A DNA stretch of 64,000 bases from Trichopria drosophilae (Eukaryota > Arthropoda > Insecta > Hymenoptera > Diapriidae), in NCBI GenBank assembly GCA_030407085.1, contig CM059587.1, positions 106,935,501-106,999,500 on the forward strand, given 5' to 3'. The notes under the pieces were generated by a model. That model searched no databases. It saw only the letters and a list, made by a program, of their open reading frames with translations, and was not told where the DNA came from. Positions 25,215-36,309 of this stretch are shown piece by piece. Both the position numbers and the translations under genes were made by a program. Numbering within the stretch: position 1 is the stretch's first letter; each line of letters begins with the position of its first letter.

Positions 25215-25460
25215 TCAAAAAGAACGCTTTAAGAGCTCTTTAAGATGTCTTAACAATTGTAAGAAATCTTAAATACTGCACAGGAAGAGCTCTTTATGTG
25301 GTCTTTAAGAACTCTTTAAGAACTCTACAAGAACTCCGAAATCGAAATTAATATTTTATGTAGACATAAGTTACACCACATTTTTAGACTGCGAACTCAT
25401 GATGAGGTCTTTTTGAAATTATCATAAGGAGCTCTTAAATACTTCTTATATACTGTTCGA
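25215..25460. repeat. TTTAAGAGCTCTTTAAGA repeat family
   Basis: AAAGAACGCTTTAAGAGCTC, TTTAAGATGTCTTAAC, GAAGAGCTCTTTATG, TCTTTAAGAACTC (twice) and GGAGCTCTTAAATACTTC recur within 250 bp. Several copies are self-complementary around GAGCTC. Related words are at 11.95 kb and 26.19-26.34 kb. Low-level hairpin potential, non-coding. Confidence 0.55.
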
Positions 25461-26184
25461 GATGTCCTGAATGTAACAAAATTTCAATTTTAATAACGGA
25501 AAAATAACTGAAAATTTCCAGAAAACTACTTAAAAAGACAACACTTTTAACACTAATTACAACAGCGCGTCAAGAACACTTTCTGTGTACATTCTAACGC
25601 ACTTATATTTTTCGCCGCCAGGTGCAAATGCGACATTGTTTCCTATCCGCTGAGCGACAAGGGTTTCCGTGGTAGGAATGGATTTCTGTTGAACGATAAG
25701 CGATTAAAGAATTCTTACAATTCACGATACTTGCTCTTATGTATACATGCCATGTTGATTATGAACAATAATTGTTTCTTGTTTGCAGCCCTCTTTAATT
25801 TCGTTCAAATTAAGGGTAGTGGGCTTCGAAAGTTTAAAAATTGTAAGGATCTCTGTTCAAGAATTTCGCTTGACGAAGGTCAATCGCGTAATACGAATTT
25901 CGTATCACCGTTTTTTTTCGACTCTTTCGACTGACTCATCACGTAAAATTGTTATAACTTTTTCTGAAGAAGCGATATGTCCGTAAAACAATGTGGGTTT
26001 CCGCAAAAAGTTATAAATTATTATCATCACCTATAGGATGTGGAACTAGGAAGGGAAGGAAAAATCCTCACATATATTAGACAATACTTATAAACTATTG
26101 AATATACATATAATGTGGAAGTGCCAATAAGGAACAAAGTCATCTTCAGATAATAAAGACAGTACATTCTCGTGAGAACATTAT

Positions 26185-26340
26185 CAGGAGCTCCCCAGGA
26201 TGTAAAAATGTGGTTTTTTATTGTCGTGTTGTCGTCCTAAATGGATTATGTATCCTCAGGATGTCCTGAGGGTAGTAAAACCGAATGCTGTCTTAAAGAA
26301 CTCCTTAGGACATATTTAGGAAGATGTATAACATTGGATT
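26185..26340. repeat. GGAGCTC / TCCTGAGGA repeat, likely relative of the 25.2 kb family
   Basis: ATCAGGAGCTCCCCAGGATG, ATCCTCAGGATGTCCTGAGG and AAAGAACTCCTTAGGACATA recur in both orientations over 150 bp. The AACTCCTTAGGA word parallels AACTCTTTAAGA at 25.3 kb. Confidence 0.45.
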
Positions 26341-26489
26341 TCTTTTTTACAGCACTTATGTTTAATTATTCTTTTTTAATGACCAAAAAGTGTTAGTTTG
26401 CATATAAGTACTGCAATTGTGTTGTCCGTGTGTTACTTTGTATGAGTCTAATTTCAATTATCGGTAAATTATATTATCATAAAAGGCAT

Positions 26490-26775
26490 CGATCAGTCAT
26501 CCCAGACGGTGAGATAAGGGAGGTGAACAGAACGACGGTTGGTAACTATAAAGAGGGTATGAGAAAATCGAGAACCCTCAAAGCGCATGTATATATAGGT
26601 CCTCGTACTGGCGATTCGAGTCACGCGCCCCATCGGAAATTAGAGCCGCGTCAAGAAACCCTTTCGAAAGACTGATACCAGTACGCGGTGAAAGTTACGA
26701 ATGATCCTGAGGGATGGAAGAACCCAAGACGACTACGCGAAACTGGAGTGTCAAGGGATCTTCGGTAATCCACCT
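26490..26775. promoter_or_regulatory. GC-rich island
   Basis: CGATTCGAGTCACGCGCCCC, ATCGGAAATTAGAGCCGCG and GTACGCGGTGAAAG. An 81-codon plus frame (26430-26675) is not recognisable. Confidence 0.32.
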
Positions 26776-28379
26776 AAGCTACCCTAATCATGCTTTTAAC
26801 TTTCTAATTATGACGTTTTACTCATGGAATTGGTGAAATCTCGCGTAAAAATGAATTATGGATACGGCAGCTGTTAGCCTCTCTATCATTTGAAACATCA
26901 AAGACATTTATCTTGCATAATATACGTATAGCAATATGAAGTTGTTATGAGAATTTTAATAATTTACAAAAATAATGAAAATTAAAAAAAAAAATAAAAA
27001 TAATTTAGTAAATCTTCGGAAAATGTATATATCCTCGTAAAAAAATGATTTTATGCAATTTTAACATATTTTTGTCTCCCGATTACACATATCACAATAA
27101 TAATGGACAGTCGTGGAGGATTATAGCCGGCATCAGGAAAAAACAGTCCAAAATCATAATTTTTTTTAGTTTTTTTAGTTTAGTTTTGAAAGCACAAATG
27201 GTACGAAAAAAATGAAGGTCATGCAATTATTGTGATGGTCCAAAAACTGGGTAGCACTATTACAGATTTAGAATCTGCATGATATATTCATCAAAAATTT
27301 CTAGTACCAATTGGTATTGAGGTACAGAATGTGAGTGGCAAATCACATAATTTACGTGAAAAATGTTCGTTTATTTGCTATACCTTGGCTGATTTTAAAG
27401 TTATTTCGAGTTAGTGTTAATTTTAAAGGCTTTCTAACGCATCATAATTCACATATGAGTAAATTTCACATACGATGAATGTATCTCCAGTTAGAGCCAC
27501 ATAAACTTTTAAAAAATTCTGATTTTTACGATTTCTCTGGTTTATCAAAAATCGCTAAACAGTTAACAAAATATCGCATAAAAAGAAGACGTAGCAATGA
27601 ACTTCTTATATATATTAAGTTTCAATTAAAATTTATCCCACGCGGAACTCTTTAATGTCGGAGAATGGTTTAAATCCTCAATTCCACGACATTAGGAGGC
27701 TCGTTGTGGGATCAATTTTTATTTAAACGTAACTTATAGGGGTACACATTTTCCGTTCTTTCAAACTCTACAAATTATTCCTGTATGATATTTGGTTAGC
27801 TAATTAAGTAAATTTGGCAGACCTGAAACTCCGAAAAAAAATAGCATTTTTTCTCTTTATGTGGCCGTCATGAGGCAAAATGTCATGTGGAGATATTGTA
27901 GAGTGTCAAAAACCCTTTAAAGACAGTACTCACTCATCAGAATAACTTTAAAATCAGACGAGATATTGCAAAAGAGTTATTTTTTCTAGAAATTCAATGG
28001 CTCGTTACCCAATTTCTTTTTTGCTGGAAATATGACATAGAATGGAAATACCAGTACTCAGTTGTTGGACACCACGATAATTTTTATGTAAAAAAGAAGG
28101 GAATATAAATTTATTAAGGCTCTTTCTATTTTTCTTGACCCGGTATAAAATTGCTGCTTAGTGCTCTGCCCAAATCTGCCCAAATCTACCCAGTCTAGTA
28201 GGTATTGAAATATTTCTGTCAAATTTGAACTGATTTTTCAAAAAGTATGATCCAAATTTTGTAAGTATTCATCCAAGATTATGGTATCCAAACCACGAAT
28301 GCAACGATAATAAAAATTTTGTATTTTGAAAGTTTCGTTATGAAAATCATTGGCCTCACAATCTACTACTGGGATGTTT
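26776..28379. other. AT-rich stretch, no gene seen
   Basis: No open frame of note. Weak resemblance to the dispersed repeat words around 27400-27560 and 28200-28370 (ATCCAAATTTTG, GGCCTCACAATCTACTACTG), too decayed to call. Confidence 0.45.
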
Positions 28380-29260
28380 CCTCCTAGTGTCAGCGCAGAG
28401 TCGATCGGGGAAAAAAGTCGGTATCATCCTCCCGGCTGTGTAGAAACTGGCACGTGGATGTTCCCTAACAAATCAGCATTGTCTCGGAGAGTCGGTCCGT
28501 GGGGTGGCTGGGTGGTGCTCTGACGGGTGGGATTGGCGGGCCTCGGATGAAGACAAAGGAGCATCCCGTTACGAATCGCACTTCGCTGCTGGAGCGAACG
28601 TGTCGTATCTACATCCCGACTCTGGTTAGCTCGTTGCTTCGCAGTCTATTCACCGAATCCCTTTTCCCTCATCACCACCGCCGATTATTACCGATACATC
28701 CACCTCGTGCCTTTTCATCCCGGTGATGTACTTCTTCCACCCCCGCACTGGCGGGCAGATTAGCGTTTTACATGTACGCGCGCGTTGTCGTCTAAAGGAC
28801 GTCCCTAGCCCGCGGAAAAGAGACAGGCGCTTCAATGTGCATTCACACCGACTACTGACACCGTCGAGACGCCAGATAATGCGACGAGTGTGTTTCGTTT
28901 CGGCTCGTTCGACTTCCAATCGACACGTGCGACTCCACTTTGCTGCATTCGCGAAATACACCTGCGAACGCTTCATACGCCCTTCGAGACTGAGTGCGAT
29001 TAACAACAAAAAAACTCGAGTCGAGGGTGTGAGTCCTACCCTACCAAGACTTGTTGACTCGAGTCTGATGACATACATGTGCATTTTTTATTTTTGCTGA
29101 GACCGCCAGCTATCTGATGCAACGTCTGAAATCGACTCTGGGCGAGGTCGACGGATCAATTATTATTTATTCACGAACATGTTAGCTAATCCGTTTACCC
29201 GCAACTATTAGAATAGGTCTGCCGCCTTGCCAGATTCACGCGAGAAAAGGTCGTAGACAT
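28380..29260. promoter_or_regulatory. Large GC-rich island with overlapping frames
   Basis: About 850 bp of raised GC with dense CpG (CATGTACGCGCGCGTTGTCG, TTCGGCTCGTTCGAC). Plus frame 28723-29100 (125 codons) and minus frame 28650-29084 (144 codons) overlap almost fully, so at most one could be real. Neither has a recognisable domain. Best read as regulatory or an untranslated exon/promoter CpG island. Confidence 0.38.
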
Positions 29261-29589
29261 CCAAAAGAATTTGATTTATTTGAAATGTCTCAGTGATTAG
29301 CATCTAACTAGATCTCTGACATGATCTATCAAAATGTACATGGCAAGAAATTTATGATGAAGTCTACAATGTGTATTGTAATATTTACAAATAGTATTTT
29401 AAAATTGACTATATGCATAGTAATATTTACAACATATATTGTAGACATACATTTCTCCTCGTGTACACGGAAAATAATTCTAGAAATATTATCGAATTTA
29501 TTCGATGGTTGTTGATTTACTGAAATTACTGAAAAGTTCCGTTGAAAAGAACCTTATTTACCACATTAATTCGACGGATATGAGTATAT

Positions 29590-29690
29590 AGTGCCATTGT
29601 TCAAACGTGTTAAAGCAGTGACAATCCGAACGGGCGTCAGCCGGCCGCAGGTTCGAATCTCTGTTAGGGTCGAAACCTTTTTTTCTTTAC
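29590..29690 (+). other. tRNA-like sequence with B-box and poly-T
   Basis: GGTTCGAATC (29650-29659) is a perfect B-box and is followed 18 bp later by a run of seven T (29678-29684), as in pol III genes. The T-stem does not pair properly and no acceptor stem closes, so it is not a functional tRNA. A tRNA-derived SINE or tRNA pseudogene fits best. Confidence 0.42.
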
Positions 29691-30369
29691 CATTTATTTT
29701 CGAGCGTCGAAAAATTAAAAAAAATAAAAAAACTTCACGTATGTTTATCTCTGTTTCAGCGAAACTAGAAGCGTGCAAAGTATATACAATAAAATATTTT
29801 TCTGTCATTTTCAATTTGTCTGAAAACATTCACGAAATGGAGACGTATATTTTTATTAACCGAATAAATTCCGTACATTATACTCCTAGATGTATCAACA
29901 TACATTTGTTTCTATTGATTCCTCGCATTATAGTGTAACGAGACAATGAACACACATGGTCACAAATTAATAAGAGGGGATTGAGGTATTCTTGACATAA
30001 ATTAATGTTTGGTAAAGTTCTATTTTATGCTTTAAAATAGAAAAACTTTATTGTTTATGGTGGTAACTCACACTGAAATTAGAAAATGCAGTTTCAATAT
30101 TAGAAAGCGTATACCCTTTATCGTAAAGTGTTAAGTAAATTTAAATTCACTTTTTGTCTCCAATAATCTATGATATTATTATAATAAACGTCTAAAAAGG
30201 GTATTGTTAAGCATACTACAGTTACCAAATGAATAAATTCTAAAAAATCACTTTTTAACAAAAAAGTCATTGTCTAAACTACACGATAAAAAAAAGTTAC
30301 AAATTTTCTCAAAGTTTTTCGAGCCACATATTATACAATTCCGGAAAGAGTTTCTTAATATTCAAAGTA

Positions 30370-30600
30370 GCCGATCCAAAATGGCTGACAAAATTAAAAA
30401 ATCTTTTAAATCGTCTTTACACTTGGTACCTTATTATTTCTGAGATCGTTGATCACGAATTTCATGTCGATTTTCACACATTCAAAATGGTGGATCCAAC
30501 ATGGCCGACAAATGTTAGAAAATTTGTTAAATTTTTTTAGTTTCACCACTATTACAACAATATTTTTGATATGAGATATGAATTTAGCGACTGCGAACCA
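30370..30600. repeat. Copy of the dispersed GATTACGAAT / GGCGGA repeat
   Basis: Contains GATCCAAAATGGCTGACAAA, then GAGATCGTTGATCACGAATT, then TTCAAAATGGTGGATCCAAC and ATGGCCGACAAA. These are the same words in the same order as at 6.8-7.3 kb and 48.1-48.3 kb. About two units. Non-coding. Confidence 0.7.
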
Positions 30601-31019
30601 TAAAATAGAGTTTAGATAAATAGATGCATAAAATTGAATTCATCAAGGTATGTCCCCTAATAGTTCGATCGTAATTTTTGCTCTTAAATTACAGTTACCG
30701 TATTAAAAAACATCGACTATGTTTCTTTTCTTTTGAAATGCAGAAACTTTGATCTAAATCGGTGCCTGACACTTAAATAGGTATACTTGTGAGTCATAAA
30801 TGTGACATACATTACTCCGACCTCCTTTACCAATATTTTAACATTTTTAAGATTGTTAAAAAAGCAACAAATTTGTTTCTTTATTTTTCAAACGGAACTA
30901 CCTCAAAGTGTTAAATTGAGAAATTAGCAATCAGCTGCCATTCGTATTATTATTACGCTTCGTTATATCTGAGAGTACATTTTTCAACGTAAACCAAAAC
31001 ATTTTCCACCTAATCTACA

Positions 31020-31420
31020 GGATCGGGGCTCACTTAAATCACGATGCAGCGGCGTATCTAATTATATCGCTGCCTGAAAATCATTTTTTTTTTCAAATGA
31101 CGTGTCAGGAACACGCGGTTAACGGCCTCGCTTATGTAGCCGCATGATCGCTGACCGAGATGTACGCGTTTATCGCAACGACACACGGACGCACCCCGGC
31201 ACTCACGTGTCGTGAACGCACCCGCACGTAAGTGCCTGGAATATACATCACCTGTTCTCAAGTTTTTACGCGCACTTAGTTTTACCGTGCCTTGCGTACT
31301 CGTGTGGAACGTTACGTTCACCGTGCGAAGACGTGCGTGTACGTCTCCTATTGATGACGACTCTTTCTGGAGCAATCGTTTGCGTAATCTGCAAACGAGT
31401 GTAAAATAACAAATCAGTGC
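31020..31420. promoter_or_regulatory. GC- and CpG-rich island
   Basis: ACGTGTCGTGAACGCACCCG, CACGTAAGTGCC and GTGCGAAGACGTGCGTGTAC. Many CACGT/ACGTG half-sites. Overlapping frames of 105, 71 and 65 codons are not recognisable. Confidence 0.33.
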
Positions 31421-31703
31421 TGCTGCCTTTCAATATCAGCTTCATAAATACTATGTGTGTAGGAAATGCGATTTCCCGCACGCTCGTCGATCAAGATTAT
31501 CTGTGGATTTGCAGGAAATACTACTTTTCGTTACGAGTGTGAGAAGCTCAGGTTCCCGCACGACTAATGTTACATATTCGGGTATTTACACCATCCCAAT
31601 GACAAATATGAGAGACACATGCGGGAAATCGTATTTCCTACATCTGGTACGAAATAGGATATTTCTATGGTCACTTTTCAAGTTTTTCGTGTCTTGTATA
31701 TCG

Positions 31704-31906
31704 CCCAACGGGCACGAAGAACCCAAATGTTTCTAAAACGTTTTTAAAATGTTTCAGAAACGTTCCTAAAACGTTTCATGTCTGCAACTTTTACGGAACG
31801 TTTTATAAATGTCTCATCCATGTTGCAGACATAAAACGTTTTAGGAACGTTTCTGGAACATTCTAAAAACGTTTTAGAAACATTTGAGTTCTTCGTGACC
31901 GTTGGG
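31704..31906. repeat. Near-perfect 200-bp palindrome (foldback element)
   Basis: Arms of roughly 85 bp run from CCCAACGGGCACGAAGAAC on the left to the mirror of CCCAACGGTCACGAAGAAC on the right. Both arms carry the same order of words: AAATGTTTCTAAAACGTTTT, CAGAAACGTTCCTAAAACG, then ATGTCTGCAAC. The loop is about 30 bp (31788-31819). The words AACGTT and AAACGTTT recur through the arms. It would fold into a long hairpin. Non-coding. Confidence 0.88.
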
Positions 31907-31933
31907 GATCTCATATAAATTCTATCTCATATA

Positions 31934-32477
31934 CAGTAGGGCCTCCCTTATTGAATCCTTCATACTTCTCTAGACATCTCTTATTCTCTGGATATAGGAT
32001 CTCTTATTCCATATACAGTAGAACCCCGTTGGATTGTCACGGTCGGTTCTGAGTCTTGCCCGCAGACCCCGCTGGACTGTCGGCATTAGGGGAAGCATCG
32101 CTTCCACCTCTATGCTCTAATCACATGACGTTCATGACCAATCACAGACAATCTCTCTGCTTTCTATTGTAACTCCAAATCGATGCATATGTCTAACTAG
32201 ACACGGCCCTTAGGCGGTGAGTGTCGTAGTGGGGGTAAAGGGATTCCGAGAAGTGCCAATACCGTGGGGCTGAATCCCGACAATCCAACGGGGTTCTACT
32301 GTATTCCCCTTCGGTCGGCTTCCCTCCTCCATTGCGTCCTAACCTTCGCGGCTGAGCGAATCTCGAACATTTGTCAACCGTCGACCACTATGAGTGGGGG
32401 TAAAGGGGAAACAGAGAATAAGGGAGACCGCCGCCATTTTGAAAAATCTGCAGTATACAATAAGGGAGACCCAACTG
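31934..32477. mobile_element. TA-flanked pogo/Tigger-like MITE (outer, interrupted)
   Basis: Short non-autonomous element. The left end CAGTAGGGCCTCCCTTATTG and the right end, read as reverse complement CAGTTGGGTCTCCCTTATTG, match at 18 of 20 positions. Both ends are flanked by TA (31932-31933 and 32478-32479). The CAGT start plus TA target duplication is the pattern of pogo/Tigger-type Tc1-mariner elements. It is interrupted by a second element at 32016-32301. Without that insert and one TA copy it is about 256 bp. It has no coding capacity. Confidence 0.83.
32016..32301. mobile_element. TA-flanked pogo/Tigger-like MITE nested in the outer one
   Basis: 286-bp element with perfect 23-bp terminal inverted repeats starting CAGTAGAACCCCGTTGGATT. 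It is flanked by TA at 32014-32015 and 32302-32303. It sits inside the 31934-32477 element, so it inserted later. The interior shares a GTGGGGGTAAAGGG word with the outer element, suggesting the two families are related or used the same transposase. No open frame of note. The open frame of about 107 codons reading across its right end is a chance opening. Confidence 0.88.
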
Positions 32478-33126
32478 TAAATCCTATCTTATATAAACAC
32501 TATGTTGAGTATGCTTTTCAAGATGTTATTCAAGTTTATAAACCATTTCACATCCGTTTTGATTTCTTGAATAAAAAATTAAGATAAATTATAGAAAATT
32601 ATATAGAAAATTTAATACTATTGCCAGCACTTTGATAAAGTGATTAAAAATATTTGTTTTATATATTTTATACAGCATTTCGAAAATTCCTCTGGATGGC
32701 GAAACTTTTTTCGAAATTTATGATTGTCGGTATAACATAATTATTTGCATCGCGGATTACACGCGAATAAATTGTCGAGTGTGCGCATACTTTTTTTTTC
32801 GCACGTGGGTCAAAGTGGCTACGATCTATTTCGATAACAATCCCATTGGGGTGTTCGCGCGCGGGAGGCTAAGTTACTGCTCCCGCGTAATCGTAAACTA
32901 CACGTAAGATCGTTTTCCAGTCTTATGTAATTCTCGTTCTCGTGTGTACTCGCGATAATTGTGACTTTACGTCGCGCGCGCGTGAAGAGGAATACAGAGA
33001 TTTATTAACTGTGCGCGGCTTAGATCCCTATCCTAGTATAAACACAGTGAAATAGGAATTAAACTATTTACGACGATGCATTACTTGCGGTTGTTGGTAT
33101 CTTTTTTTTTTCATTTTCTTCCCAAA

Positions 33127-33336
33127 CCCATTAAGAGGGTTCTAAAGTGGTCCGTCGATAAAGTAGGAAAGTTCAAAAAAAGAACGTAAATTAAAGATAA
33201 CCGAAAAAAATTTTCAAAATTCGGACTCTGCAATTACAGCGCCCGAATTTTGAAAACCTGTTTCAGACATTTTTAATTTCTCTTATTACATACAGATTAC
33301 ATTACCAATTGAGGACTAAAGAACCACCTTAATGGG
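33127..33336. mobile_element. Short inverted-repeat element, about 210 bp
   Basis: The left end CCCATTAAGAGGGTTCTAAA and the reverse complement of the right end, CCCATTAAGGTGGTTCTTTA, match at most positions. The centre forms a second hairpin: TTTTCAAAATTCGG near 33211 pairs with CCGAATTTTGAAAA near 33242. No coding potential. A MITE-like or foldback element. The superfamily is not assignable because no clear target duplication is visible. Confidence 0.65.
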
Positions 33337-33859
33337 CATTATTAGTGTAAAATATTCACTTTTTCTTCAGTTTCAAGGAATTGATGAATCACATTTTTTT
33401 CATTGGTCATAATAAATTTGTTATTTTTCTGAAAATAAACAATATAAAATAAAACTTTTCCAATAGCTTTGGTATTTCTAATAATCAAAATATCAAATAC
33501 AATACCACAAACTGAAACACAAAAAAACCAACAATATTTTCATTTGATGTAAAGAAAATTGTGAAAAAAAATATTTTGTATTTTTAAAGTTGCTTATTTT
33601 CAATTTACATTAAACTGCATATCATGACTTACAGAATAAATTGCAAGAATCTACCAGATCTTATAGATCAGGTACTAAGAACCGTAACTGCAAATATATC
33701 CATCGTAATTCTATTTATATTGCGAGAGGGAAAATTACTCCCGATCGGTGAGACGCCAACTAGTGGTGAGCTTCTCAACTACGAAAAATTGACTTAGAGC
33801 GCCTTACTAAAAAATAACATCAGACATTTTACCGCCAAACTTCAAACTTCACTTAGAAA

Positions 33860-34030
33860 ATAGTACTTTTCGTATTAAAAACATTACGCCCGTGATACGA
33901 ACAATATTTTTCACCCGAACGGGTGTAAAATTCGAATTTATGGCCCGAATTTTAAACTGGAATGGGTGGGGAATTCCTATCTTAGTCGTGTAACTTTCAA
34001 GGGCGTAAAATGCGATTTTATACTCGGTAG
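33860..34030. repeat. Member of the TACTTTTCGTA / CGTAAAAT family
   Basis: Contains AAAATAGTACTTTTCGTATT, CACCCGAACGGGTGTAAAAT (with an internal hairpin CACCCGAACGGGTG), then GGGCGTAAAATGCGATTTTA. The words match those at 45.6-46.0 kb and 46.26-46.44 kb. Confidence 0.5.
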
Positions 34031-34549
34031 AGCCAAAAATCTTTTGACATTACTTTAGTTAGCATCATATGAACAAATTGTTTGTAAATGTCTATATATG
34101 TGTATGTGAAATATAAATGTATCTATAAAAAACATTGCAACTGTACTATTATATTCCTATATGAAATATAAAAAATAACAACTAAGTAATTGACTGCATC
34201 GTTAATGTGGAATTTTGTTTATATTTTCTATTTCTGATCTTTCCTTAAAAGTGTTTCATATTAACCCATTTTTGTTACATTTACTTTTTCATTGTCCCTG
34301 TAAACCCTGTAAACAACGATATTCCATAAATAACAAGGGTTAACTTTCGGTACAAAGACGAGTAAAGGTTAAAAAATTATTATTTTTAATATCTATTTAC
34401 GTAAAACATACGTACATAGGTTGTGAAATTATATTTATTTGCTGAAATCTACAATTTACTGTATAATCTCTATTAATTTATAAAAACAATTTTAATCTAA
34501 AACAGCAATATATTCCTCATTTGTTCTGAGATTACATACAAGGATACAG

Positions 34550-35757
34550 ATATGGGCATTGTTCTAGAACTTTTAAACTTTATGTTGTCGCTCATTATGA
34601 TACCTTAAAAATTTTAAATATAACTTTGCAACACTACAGATCAACAAATTTTTGTTCGTTTTACGTGTAATAAGCGTTTATTACTAATTACCGATATGTA
34701 GAAAACAATGAGAGTAAATAAAAGTAGTGAATTTGCCTATTTTTGGTGCGCGACACTCACTACATTTGTTCAGTTATAACACTGAAACTTTTTGAACCCT
34801 TTTTTTTTTGGTCTGTGGTTTTTTGTGGAAGTATTTGGGGATGCAAACAAATGAAAAATCCTTAACTTAATGATGTGCCTCACTGAGGAATAAAATTATG
34901 TACCTTCAAACTTGCGAGATAACTTTTTTTTATAGTTGACAATTTAGCAATCAACCGTAGATAATTTTTTTCACATTGGTTTTTAAGAAACCACACAACA
35001 GGGGTACATTACCTATATGATAAGAAGTAATTTGAGCCTTTGCCCAAATGTGTGCCACCTATATATAAAAACTGCGACCACGTCAAACTTTAAATTTCCA
35101 AGCGAAACTCACTTTGAAAAATCAAATTATTTAATGGCACATCTACAATTTAGCTTCTAAGTACTTTGGAATCATTGTGATCTTTTCTCGTATGTTATTA
35201 AAGTATTTATAACTTTTGTGTTTTTTTAATACAACAAAAAACACACTTTTTGACAATAATAAAATAATTATTCTTTACAAATCGTTTTAATTTTTTGGTC
35301 TCCTTAATGTTAAATCATGTATTTGGATTTCAAATTTTAATGAAAACTGACTTTGGATTTGTAATCAGTGGCCTCAAAAACCCTAACATATCAAATTTTA
35401 TAAAAATCAAAGAAATTTTGTAAAAATAGTCCGCCATATTTAATCCGTTTTTTTAAATTTGAATAACTATTAACTAGACGTTTAATTTTATATACTAGCT
35501 TCTAAAAATTAGGCCATAAGCAAAAGAATTGCATTTTTTATGTATATTAAACGTTACAAAACTAAAAACTAATTTTACGAGTAACGTAACATGTTACATT
35601 AAACAAAAAAAATACATTGTGTATAAATGAGTCACGCAAGGTTTTTCCTGTCATTTGATCAATTCTAAAGCCAATAAAATTAATTTCATGAATGTGCCTA
35701 AAAAAATGCAATTTTCTTCAACCTCAAAGTTTAAAAGTTACAGAATAATGCCCATAT
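34550..35757. mobile_element. Element of about 1.2 kb with 32-bp terminal inverted repeats
   Basis: The left arm (34550-34581) begins ATATGGGCATTGTTCT. The right arm (35726-35757), read as reverse complement, begins ATATGGGCATTATTCT. The arms match at about 29 of 32 positions. The interior is AT-rich and non-coding, and includes a fragment of the dispersed GATTACGAAT-type repeat near 35330-35460. A clean target duplication is not visible, so the boundaries may be inner ones. Confidence 0.55.
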
Positions 35758-35789
35758 ATAATGTTTCTCCTAATCCATAAATAATATAA

Positions 35790-36170
35790 TGGATATACTG
35801 GTAAACATAGGCTCGTCGATTAGGTGGGAATTAATTATGCAGTTTAGTACAGAAGTAATATCTCCATCCAGCACGTGTTCGCGCAAGCAGGGACATCTAA
35901 CGGGGAATAAATGGAATTCTTTGCACGGCCTGTGCATATATAATTATAACCATAAGTGCGATGGATTACCAGGTACGGCTCTGGGACCACACGACGATAT
36001 GCCATTATGCCGCAGGTAGGTGAGCGAAGAGATTTACGATATCACCGCCACGAAGGCTTTCCCCCGCCAAGCCATTTTTGGACCAGAAATGGCCCCATAA
36101 AAGGCATCGCGCCTTCCTGAACCTTGGTTAGAAATATGCACTTGAATGGATACACTTACACGGAGGTATA
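35790..36170. promoter_or_regulatory. Moderately GC-rich island
   Basis: GCACGTGTTCGCGCAAGCAG, TACGGCTCTGGGACC, CGCAGGTAGGTGAGCGAAG and CCCCCGCCAAGCC. E-box CACGTG and CAGGTA(G)/CAGGTG-like words are present. Overlapping frames of 76 and 90 codons are not recognisable. Confidence 0.3.
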
Positions 36171-36309
36171 GTCGGGTCGCGATTTTATTTTGACTGACGA
36201 TGGGTTGGTATGATTTAGTATAGATAAATCTTTGTCTATGAAATTGACGGCCGTGAAGATGTTGAGCTAAGATTTCGGACTTGGTGAAATAATTATTGTT
36301 CTTCATTAA

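Noticed and set aside
28650..29100. 144-codon minus and 125-codon plus frames
   Set aside because: They overlap almost completely in a CpG-rich island and neither has a recognisable domain.
31934..32477. Interpretation as a single long transposon with subterminal repeats
   Set aside because: Each pair of ends has its own TA duplication and its own terminal sequence, which fits nesting better.
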